A stretch of 46,915 nucleotides of DNA, taken from Ophiothrix spiculata. Taxonomy: Eukaryota > Echinodermata > Ophiuroidea > Amphilepidida > Ophiotrichidae. The notes below the pieces were generated by a model. The model saw only the letters and a program-made list of their open reading frames with translations. It searched no databases and was not told the DNA's origin. The stretch is taken from the NCBI GenBank assembly GCA_000969725.1, contig JXSR01S034448.1. One strand, 5' to 3'. Shown here piece after piece: positions 26,701-38,700 of the stretch (position 1 is its first letter; each line of letters starts with the position of its first letter). The position numbers and the translations under genes were made by a program.

Positions 26701-29700
26701 ATTAGTGTAATTGACATTGGGAACATTTTGGTAGAAATTTTTCAATGTTATATAAGGTTTACTTTGGAGCCTATTTAAGCTGGATTGGAATAAACTATTA
26801 CATTGGGCTGATTACCTCTGTAACGATGTTGACTGAAACTAATTTGCATACCTCTCTCGGAGTGGTATGGGACCAAAGCATTATAGCACCCCTATAATGT
26901 AAAATGGACTAGTCCTGACCTCAGATCACCGACCGACGCCATTTATCTGCCTCACTTTTCGTTTTGCACTTGTGCATAACAGACTTGGATATTGGATCGT
27001 GTTGGAAATTGTTAAATTCGTTTCACGTTTGACCAAATATTATTGTGTTTTTGTTTCCTTTTGTTTGCATGATTTAGACTCCAAGAAGGAAGAGGATAAC
27101 TTGAAAGGTAAGTTTTTTTGAAGCAAGAATTTCATTTCAAATTAGTGTACATTTAAATTAACATAGGGAAGAATTTGTTGGAATTTTTTCAGGTCATATA
27201 AGGATTAGTTGGAGCCTATTTAAGCAGTGTTGGGATAATTCTTTATGGATACTAGCAGGGTTCAATTTTTTTGGACAGTAGTCAACATTACTGGTGATTT
27301 CTTTTTCATCACATCTGTCCCAACATGTGATTGTGTACTGAATACTGAATACGGTGTTATGATGTGATTATTTCACACATGTTTTTCAGATAAACTAGTT
27401 TACTTACTGAACTTACAACATTGTCATGTTTTTCTTTCCTTTTGTTCCATAATTTAGACAATGAGAAGGATGAAGATAACCTGAAAGGTAAGTTATTTTG
27501 AAGCAAGAATTTGATTTTAAACAAATTTAAATTTAACCCTAACCCCACTGAATCTCACAATATCCCATTCCACGAAGTTAAGAAATTCACCTAAGTAATA
27601 ATATCCTATAATATTATTAATTGGACCGGGAAGCAAGAGGTCCTGGGTTCAAATCCAGGTGAAAACCGTGATTTTTGACTTTCAAATTTCTGATGAGATA
27701 TTTTTTAAACGAAGAAGTGGTCAAAAGTGTTAGGGTTAGTAATGCGTACATATGGGTCTATGCTAACCCTAACCCCACTGAATCCCACAATATCCCATTC
27801 CACAAAGTTAAGAAATTCACGCCATAGACCCAAATTAGCTATGACCATGAAATCGCTGCCATGGCAGCACCTGCTCAGTGGCTTGACATATTGATACCGG
27901 GAAGCGAGGGTTCCTGGGTTCGAATCCAGGTGAAAATCTGTGATTTTTGACTTTCAAATTTCCGATGAGATAGTTTTTAAACGATGAAGTGGTTACAATT
28001 GTATTGTTAAAGATTATTTCACAAATATTTGTCAAAATTACTTACTAAACTTACAACATTTTCATGTTTTTCTTTCCTTTTGTTGCATAATTTAGACACT
28101 GAGGAAGAAGATAACCTGAAAGGTACGTTATTTTGAAGCAATAATTTGATTTTAAATTAGTGTCCAAACTCCTCTGGCGCTTCAAATGCTCACTTCTAGG
28201 CAATTAATGCACAGATGTTTCTCATTTTTGCATCAAAGCAAGTGGAGACATCAGGCATAATTGTCACAAACTTTCATTGTCGGGGATAGTTTGGTTTTTG
28301 AATTATGTGGCATTGAAATATTGATAACTTTATTCTGGGACACACTGTATAATGATTCTGGGACACACTGTATAAGGATTAGTTTGGAGCCTATTTAAGC
28401 TGTATTGGGATAATTCTTTACGGATACTAGCATGGTTCAAATTATATGGACAGTGGTCAACATTACTGATGATTTCTGTGTCATCACATCTGTCCCAACA
28501 TGTGATTGTGTACTGAATACTGTGTTGTGATGTGATTATTTTACAAATATTTGTCAAATGAACTTTTACTGAACTTGCTACATTGTCATGTTTTTCTTTC
28601 CTTCTGTTGCATAATTTAGACACTGAAAAGGAAGAAGATAACCTGAAAGGTAAGTTATTTTGAAGGAATAATTTGATTTTAAACAAATTTAAATCTAACC
28701 CTAACCCCACTGAATCTCACAATATCCCATTCCACGAAGTTAAGAAATTCGCCTAAGTAAAAATATCCCATAATATTATTAATTGGACCGTGAAGCATTA
28801 GGTCATGTGTTCAAATCAAGGTGAAAATCCGTGATTTTTGACTTTCAAATTTATGAGGAGTTTTTAAACGAAGTGTTGTAATCTTATGGACAGTGGTCAA
28901 CATTTCTGGTGATTATTGTGTCTACACATCTGTCCCAACATGTGATTGTCTCTTAATACTGTGTTATGATGTGATTGTTTCACAAACATTTGTCAAATAA
29001 ACTATTACTGAACTTGCTACATTTTCATGTTTTTCTTTCCTTCTGTTGCATAATTTAGACACCAAGAAGGAAGAAGATAACCTGAAAGGTAAGTTATTTT
29101 GAAGGAAGAATTTGATTTTAAACAAATTTAAATTTAAAGATTATTTCACAAATATTTGTCAAAATTACTTACTGAACTTACAACACTTTCATGTTTTTCT
29201 TTCCTTTTGTTGCATAATTTAGACACCAAGAAGGAAGAAGATAACCTGAAAGGTAAGTTATTTTGAAGGAAGAATTTGATTTTAAACAAATTTAATTTAT
29301 TTTAAACAAACAAAGCCTAAGTAAAAATATCCCATAATATTATTAATTGGACCGTGAAGCATTAGGTCATGTGTTCAAATCCAGGTGAAAATCCGTGATT
29401 TTTGACTTTCAAATTTATGAGGAGTTTTTAAACAGAGAAGTGGTCAAAAGTGTTAGGGTTAAAGTACATTTTTGGCTAACCAAACTTCTGTCGTAAGGTG
29501 AGTAGGGTTGATTTGAAAATTAGTGATGTTTTATAAAATGTTGTTAATTTGCTTTTCGTCCAAAGATCTCATTTTGTCCGATGCTCAAGTCGCATTGATC
29601 AACTTTTAATGCTATCAGAAAATATTATAGATGTGGTGCTCAATGGCAATTATCGTATTTCTTAGCCAAAAGGCATTTAGAACTATTGATGGGATTCTAT

Positions 29701-32700
29701 TAGAGCAGCTATATATATTTTCTGACATTTGTAGTTATATATTCAGAAGTGGACGAGAGTCGAACATCCTGCTGATTAAAATGAAAGCAATATCAATAGT
29801 GATCTTATAATACTGTGGTATGTTAACAAAAACATATAGGCCAAATCTTCTATGTTGGCATGTCTGGTTTAACATAATTCGATATTGGCTCTCTTAGCTA
29901 TCTCGTAACTGAAATATCTGTTTGTATGATGAAATAATATATTTTGAAATTTGTGCATGTTTTTATAATACCTTTCAAAATATAGTGCATTTGCCTTGTG
30001 AGCAATTCAACAACCTACAATATTGGCCAAAAATACTTTAGACACTTTAATGACAATTAAATAGTTATGAGTGCAATGGAGTATGGGGTCAACGATTTGG
30101 AGGATGCAGTTTCTCTCCCTCCCTGTCCCAGGACCTCCCCCACCATCCAACATTGCATTGGATACATGCACACACCACGTTCATAGAGACTTATTACTTA
30201 ACAACATTGTGCAGTGGAGCGGAGAGGATAAGTGTCCCAACCATTTTGGCCAAGATTGTAGTTATTATGGTTATTTTTAAACGTTTCATGTAAGTCCTTA
30301 CCAAGAAAAATAGTAAACATTGATTTAAAAATCATTAACAGGAAATGAAAAGTACAAACAATTAATTATTTCTTGGTGGCCTATATACTAGCATCATTGA
30401 TTTTCACATTAAACAAGTGTTTTCTTTACTCCTCACTGCTAATAGAACGACTCAGTCACATGACTGGAATGTTGGTTAGGCAAAAATGTACTATTTTAAT
30501 GCGTACATATGGGTCTATGCCAGGGGTTCTCGATTAAATTTGTTGGCGGGCCATTATAAGGACAAAAAAACCTCTTGGAGGGCCAAATTTAGACCCTTTT
30601 CAATGCTCCTCCTATATACTTCTGTATTCCGGAGGCGATCGAAGGGCCAAATAAAAAGAAGTTTGAGGGCCGGATTTGGCCCGCAGGCCGCTATTTGAGA
30701 AGGCCTGGTCTATGCTAACCCCATGGAAAAAAGAGATTTTTCCATGCTAACCCTAACCCCACTGAATCTCACAATATCACATTCCACAAAGTTAAGAAAT
30801 TCACATAAGTCCAAATTCAAGTTCTTAATAAACCCGAGTTAGCTATGACCACGAAATCGCTGCCATGACAGCGCCTGCTCAGTGGCTTGCCATAGTGATA
30901 ATTGAACCGAGAAGCGAGAGGTCCTGGGTTCGAATCCAGGTGAAAATCTGTGATTTTTGACTTTCAAATTTCTGAGGAGATAATTTTTAAACAAAGAAGT
31001 GGTCAAAATTGTTAGGGTTAAAGATTATTTCACAAATATTTGTCAAAATTACTTACTGAACTTACAACATTGTCATGTTTTTCTTTCCTTTTGTTGCATA
31101 ATTTAGACACTGAGAAGGAAGAAGATAACCTGAAAGGTACGTTATTTTGATGCAAGAATTTAATTTTAAATAGCGTACACTTCTCATGATATTAAGGTAT
31201 TTAACATTGGGAACAGTTTGTTGGAAATTTTTCAAAGTTATTTAAGGTTTGGAGCCTATTTAATCTGTATAGACCACTTTCATATGTCCCATAATGCATT
31301 GTGAAAGTATCGCAATTTGCGGAGGTGAGTTGTGCGCAATGCGCGGAACTTCTAATACAGGGTGTATCAAAAAGAAGTTTACAGTGATTAAAGTGCCTCC
31401 AATTCAAAAAGTATGATACATTCTCTAAATTTGTTTTTATTTATAAGTAATAGAGACCATTACCTTTCCATAACAGAAAAAATTAAATATGTGCCACAAC
31501 CAGAACGAAAATTATGGTCAATTTTGTAAATAAAACCGGTTGCGCAAAGTCAATAAAAATAATGACGGATCCTTATGTTTTTCCCATTTTACAAAGACTA
31601 GAGAACTTAAACATTACCTGCATGTCAGATTAGGGCTCTGTTAAAAAAATGCGACACTTTTTGGAACTGAGTTTTAAACATTGATCAAAAATGTCGGCTA
31701 ACACTTTTGGAAGAGACCTTAGGACATCAAACCAAGTGATATTGGAAAACCAGTACTGATGCCACGTCAGTTGTGAATTTAAGTATCTAGGGAAGTTGTT
31801 TTCTTTAATGTGTCGACAGTGAAATAGCCTTGTTAATGAAGTGATAAAAAATGACAGACAATGGTGAAATATCCAAAGTTATTTCAAACTGTAATTACAA
31901 GGTAAAAATGGATAGGATTTAGCCTCCTAACGTCAGAAGTTATTTGTTTCGTCCTGTTTGATCTTCTGTTTAGCTTTAAAGATGTTACCTTCAGTCAAAA
32001 TTGCAAATATGAACCAGACAATCTTTGCACAGCTGATTTTATCTACAATTTACAAAATTGACCATAATTTTCGTTTCAGTTGTCGTATGACTGTAATTTT
32101 TGCTGTTATGGAAAGATAATGGTCTCTATTACTTAATTAAAAACAAATTTAGAGAATGTATCATACTTTTTGAAATGGAGTCACTTACTTCACAAATAAA
32201 TTTAAAGATTATTTCACAAATATTTGTCAAAATTACTTACTGAACTTAAAACATTTTCATGTTTTTCTTTCCTTTTGTTGCATAATTTAGACTCCAAGAA
32301 GGAGGAGGATAACTTGAAAGGTAATTTTTTTTTTGAAGCATGAATTTCATTTCAAATTACATTTCTAAGGATATTAATGTAAATATCATTGGGAACAATT
32401 TGTTGGAAATTTTTCCAGGTTATTTAAGGTTTAGTTTGGAAGGTATTTACGCTGTCTTGGGATAATTCTTTACGGATACCAGCAGGGTTCAAATTTTATG
32501 AACAGTGGTCAACATTACTGGTGATTTCTTTGTCATCACATCTGTCCCAACATGTGATTGTCTACTGAATACTGTGTTATGATGTGATTATTTCAAACAT
32601 GTTTGTCAAACATTTTCATGTTTTCTTTCCTTTTGTTGCATAATTCAGACACCAAGAAGGAAGAAAAGAACTTGAAAGGTAAGATACTTTGAAGCAAGAA

Positions 32701-35700
32701 TTTGATTTCAAGCAAATTTAAATTTAAAGATTATTATATCACAAATATTTGTCAAAATTACTTACTGAACTTACAAAATTGTCAGGTTTTACTTGCCTTT
32801 TGTTGCATAATTTAGACACTGAGAAGGATGAAGATAACCTGAAAGGTAAGTAATTTTGAAGCAAGAATTTGATTTTAAACAAATTTAAATTTAAAGATTA
32901 TTTCACAAATATTTGTCAAAATTACTTACTGAACTTACAACATTTTCATGTTTTTCTTTCCTTTTGTTGCATAATTTAGACACCAAGAAGGAAGAAGAGA
33001 ACTTGAAAGGTAAGTTATTTTGAAGCAAGAATTTAATTTAAAATAGCGCACATTTATCAGGATATTAACCCTAACTCCCAAACACTTTAAAACTATCTAA
33101 GTCCGAATACGTCATACAAAAATTTCCCCTGGGATTTGAACCCTTGACCTCTCGCATCCCGTTCCAATGTCCAGCTATGGCACGCCACCGAGTATGGCCT
33201 GCCATGGCAGCACTTTCGTGCCCATCCGTATCCCCTGTCTATGCCGTATTTGGACTTAGGCGAATTTCTTGATTTTTGCTTGTTGGATTTTGTTGGACTG
33301 TGACGTGTTAGGATTATGGTAGCATGTCTACTATGCATTTATATACCTTCATAACCCTAACTCCCAAACGCTTAAAAACTATCTTAGTCCGAATACGTCA
33401 TACAAAAAATTCCTGTTTCCACTGGGATTTGAACCATTGACCTCTCGCATCCCGTTCCAATGTCCAGCTATGGCACGCCACCGAGTATGGCCTATGGCCT
33501 GCCATGGCAGCACTTTCGTGCCCATCCTAGCCCCGGTCTATGACGTATTTGGACTTAGGCGAATTTCTTGATTTTTGCTTGTTGGATTTTGTTGGATTGT
33601 GACTTGTTAGGGTTATTGTAATCAACATTGGGAACAATTTGTTGGAAATTTTCAAGGTTATATAAAGTTTGGAGCCTATTTAAGCTGTATAGACCACTTT
33701 TGTATGTCCCATAATGCTTCTTGAAAGTACCGCACACTGCGCAGTCGAGTTGTGCGCAATGCGTAGAACTTCTAATATGGTTGACTGAGCAAGATAACGT
33801 AACAAGATCCCGTATTTGCAGAATTTTCTAGATGCATTATGTTACACACGAAAGTCGTCTATTGGGATAATTCTTTAAGGATGTTAGCAGGTTTTCAAGT
33901 TTTATGGACAGTGCTCAACATTATAGTGGTGATTTCTCTGTCATCACATCTGTCCCAACATGTGATTGTGTACTAAATACTGAAAAACGTGTTTTGATTT
34001 GATTATTTCACAAAAAATATTTGTCAAATAAACTAATTTAAATACTGAACTTGCTACATTGTCATGTTTTCTTTCCTTTTGTTTGCATGATTTAGACTCC
34101 AAGAAGGATGAAGATAACCGGAAAGGTAAGTTTTTTGGAAGCAAGAATTTCATTTCGTAATTTTTTTGTACATTTCTCAGGTTATTAGTGTAATTAACAA
34201 TGGGAACAATTTGTTGGAAATTTTTCAGTGTGTCCCAAAATGAAGTTATGACGATTTTAACGAGACATAATTCAAAAACTAAATTATTCCAGACAATGAA
34301 ACTTCATGACAATCAAGTCAGATGTCTGGACTTGATTTGGTGCAAAAATAAAGAAAATCCATGCATTAGTTTTCTAGAAGTGAGCTTTTGAAGCTCCACA
34401 TGAGTTTGGACACTTTTCCCAGTTTGAGTAAGTTGTAAATATTCCAAGGCAACGAAGAACACCATCTTTACAGACATAATCATGATAAAATTTGTTAAAT
34501 TACAAGTGTTTTTGTTTCAAATATTGTTTTAACCTAAATCTGGTTCCTTTTCATATGTACAAATCATTTATAATAAATTTTATTAAGTAATCGTTTAGGA
34601 AAAAAAAATTGTGGGCCCTTTGAAAGTATGCTAAATGGCTGGTACCATGGTAGCAGTGGATGTAGGAATATGGTAATTCAAAGCAAACATACCACCTCAC
34701 TTGTCAATGGAGAAAAGATTATCATGATTGACCAATATCTTCAAAGTGCAGGTATTGTTGAAACAATGGAATTATTCATTTTACTTAACATTTCTAGGAA
34801 CCAGATATCCTCATTGCATGAGTAGTCCATCTTAAAAATGTCAGAAAATATAAAACTTAAAAATGGTATCAGATGGCAGAAGGAACTGCAAAAAAAAGAA
34901 GCATGTGGATGCCATGGTAGAAGCCAAGTAAACATTCGGTTGAACCTTTATTAAACTCTAAGGCAACATCAATAAGAAGCAACATGTGAAACAAAACAGA
35001 AATGTTGGTAAAAGATGACATCCGTGCTCGCATACTGAAAATTACTACTGGATTTTTACGACCCCTCCAAACTGGGAAAAATGTCCAAACTCCTCTGGCG
35101 CTTCAAATGCTCACTTCTAGACAATTAATGCACAGATGTTTCTCATTTTTGCATCAAAGCAAGTGGAGACATCAGGCATAATTGTCACCAACTTTCATTG
35201 TCGGGGATAGGTTGGTTTTTGAATTATGCGGCATTGAAATATTGATAACTTTATTCTGGGACACACTGTATAAGGATTTGTTTGGAGCCTATTTAAGCTG
35301 TATTGGGATAATTCTTTACGGATACTAGCAGGGTTCAAATTTTATGGACAGTGGTCAACATTGCTGGTGATTTCTTTGTCATCACATCTGTCCCAACATG
35401 TGATTGTCTACTGAATACTGTGTTATGATGTGATTATTTCAAACATGTTTGTCAAACAAACTATTAGCTTATAACATTTTCATGTTTTCTTTCCTTTTGT
35501 TGCATAATTCAGACACCAAGAAGGAAGAAGAGAATTTGAAAGGTAAGTTATTTTGAAGCAAGAATTTAATTTAAAATAGCGCACATTTCTCAGGATATTA
35601 ATGTAATCAACATTGGGAACAATTTGTTGGAAATTTTCAAGGTTATATAAGGTTTGGAGCCTATTTAAGCTGTATAGACCACTTTTGTATGTCCCATAAT

Positions 35701-38700
35701 GCATCTTGAAAGTACCGCAAACTGCGCAGTCGAGTTGTGCACAATGCGCAGAACTTCTAATATGGTTGATTGAGCAAGATTACGTCACAAGATCCCGTAT
35801 TTGCATAATTTTCTAGATGCATTATGGGACACACGAAAGTCGTCTATTGGGATAATTCTTTAAGGATGGTAGCATGGTTCACATTTTATGGACAGTAGTC
35901 AACATTAGTGGTGATTACTGTGTCATCACATCTGTCCCAACATGTGATTGTGTACTAAATACTGAATACTGTGTTATGAAGTGATTATTTCACAAATATT
36001 TGTCAAATAAACTATTACTGAACTTACAACATTGTCATGTTTTCCTTTCCATAATTTAGACACTGAGAAGGAAGAAGATAACCTGAAAGGTAAGTTATTT
36101 TGAAGCAAGAATTTAATTTCAAATTAGTGTACATTTCTAAGGATATTAATGTAGTGAACATTGGGAACAATTTTGGATTTTTTTCAAGGTTATATAAGGT
36201 TTACTTTGGGACCTCTTTTAACTGTATTGGGATAATTCTTTAAGGATGCTAGCCGGTGTCGAATATTTTGGACAGTGGTCAACATTAGTGGTGATTTCTG
36301 TGTCATCACATCTGTCCCAACATGTGATTGTCTCTGAATACTGTGTTATGATGTGATTATTTCANNNNNNNNNNNNNNNNNNNNNNNNNNNNNNNNNNNN
36401 NNNNNNNNNNNNNNNNNNNNNNNNNNNNNNNNNNNNNNNNNNNNNNNNNNNNNNNNNNNNNNNNNNNNNNNNNNNNNNNNNNNNNNNNNNNNNNNNNNNN
36501 NNNNNNNNNNNNNNNNNNNNNNNNNNNNNNNNNNNNNNNNNNNNNNNNNNNNNNNNNNNNNNNNNNNNNNNNNNNNNNNNNNNNNNNNNNNNNNNNNNNN
36601 NNNNNNNNNNNNNNNNNNNNNNNNNNNNNNNNNNNNNNNNNNNNNNNNNNNNNNNNNNNNNNNNNNNNNNNNNNNNNNNNNNNNNNNNNNNNNNNNNNNN
36701 NNNNNNNNNNNNNNNNNNNNNNNNNNNNNNNNNNNNNNNNNNNNNNNNNNNNNNNNNNNGAACTTACAACATTTTCATGTTTTTCTTTCCTTTTGTTGCA
36801 TAATTTAGACTCCAAGAAGAAAGAGGATAACCTGAAAGGTAAGTTTTTTTGAAGTAAGATTTAATTTTAAATTAGTGTACATTTCTCAGGATATTATTGT
36901 AATTAACATTGGGAAGAATTTGTTGGAAAATTTTCAAGGTTATATAAGGATAAGTTGGAGCCTATTTAAGCAGTGTTGCGACAATTCTTCAAGGATGCTA
37001 GCAGGGTTCAAATTTTATGGACAATGGTCAACATTACTGGTGATTTCTTTGTCATCACATCTGTCCCAACATGTGATTGTGTACTGAATACTGTGTTATG
37101 ATGTGATTATTTCCCAAATATTTGTCAAATAAACTATTACTGAACTTACAACATTGACATGTTTTTCTTTCCTTTTGTTGCATAATTTAGACACTGAGAA
37201 GGAAGAAGATAACTTGAAAGGTAAGTTATTTTGAAGCAAGAATTTGATTTCAAATTAGTGTACATTTCTCAGGATATTAATGTAATTAACATTGAGAACA
37301 ATATGGTCGTACTTTTTCAAGGTTATATAAAGTTAAGTTTGGAGCCTATTTAAGCTGTATTGGGATCATAGATTTAAAGGGGAGATACCAGACATGTCCG
37401 CCATTTTTATCCGGCATGGAGATAAAATTGGGGTATTCGGGTTTGACCGACAGCTTGCGGATGAGGCATCGCACCGTGTCATAATGCGTGAATATTGAAA
37501 CACGCACACACGCTTTGCCTGCAGGTTGGCGTATCATTCACGTAAATTATTATTTGCGCAGGTTGTCTGTACGCGTAACCAAGTTTCCCGGGAACCGAGT
37601 GGACCCGAATACCCCCAATTTGAGCTCCATGGCTGACGACGCCATTACACGGGCTGGTATACAAAGCCTGGTACCTCCCCTTTAAATCTATGATTGGGAT
37701 AATTCTCTATGGATGCAAGCAGATTTAAAATTTTATGGACAGTGGTCAACATTACTGGGATTAGTTGGAGCCTATTTAAGCAGTGTTGCGACAATTCTTT
37801 AAGGATGATAGCAGGGTTCAAATTTAAAGAACAGTGGTCAACATTAGTGGTGATTTCTGTGTCATCACATCTGTCCAAACATGTGATTGTCTCTGAATAC
37901 TGTGTTATGATGTAATTATTTCACAAATATTTGTCAAATACAATAGTTTACTTACTGAACTTAAAACATTGTCATGTTTTTCTTTCCTTTTGTTCCATAA
38001 TTTAGACTCCAAGAAGGAAGAAGATAAATTGAAAGGTAAGTTGTTTTGAAGCAAGATTTTTATTTCAAATTAGTGTACATTTATCATGATATTAATGTAA
38101 CTAACATTGGGAACAATTTATTAGAAAAAATGTAAGGTTATAATAAGGTTTACTTTGGAGCCTATTTAAGCTGTATTGGGATAATTCTGTAAGGATGTTA
38201 GCATGGTTCAATCTTAAAACAATAATCTTACAGAGTGGTATGAAACAACTATTGGCGTGAACCGGGATGTTTTCTATCACCAGACCTCTTCAACGTAATT
38301 TTGAGCAAGTTCATCAGCTTAGCAAGAAATATGGGATGGAGATCAGTATACCTAAAACTAAAGCTATGGTTTCTCCCATGATGACTAGCTCCCTGTAAAG
38401 TTCCAGCTTGATGGTACGCCACTTGAGCAGGTTAACAGATTCGAGTATTTGGGAGTAACACTAACACCACCAAACGACTCCAACAGTGAAACCAAGAGCA
38501 GATTATCATTGGCATCAACAGCACTAGGGAAATTACAGAGAGTCTGCAGTGATAAATACATCTCACTCTCCACCATATTATGGCTTGTTAATACACTAGT
38601 CAACCCAGTATTTCTGTATGGCTGTGAAATCTGGACCATCAAAAACAAAGGACATGAACAAGTTGGAAGCATTTGAGATGCGATGCTAAAGAAAAATCCT

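Noticed and set aside
24839-31020. CCCTAACCC stretches as interstitial telomere repeats
   Set aside because: They are single units at the fixed ends of SINE-like elements, not tandem TTAGGG runs.
36353-36815. Frames of about 151 codons
   Set aside because: They span the 395-N gap and are not real.
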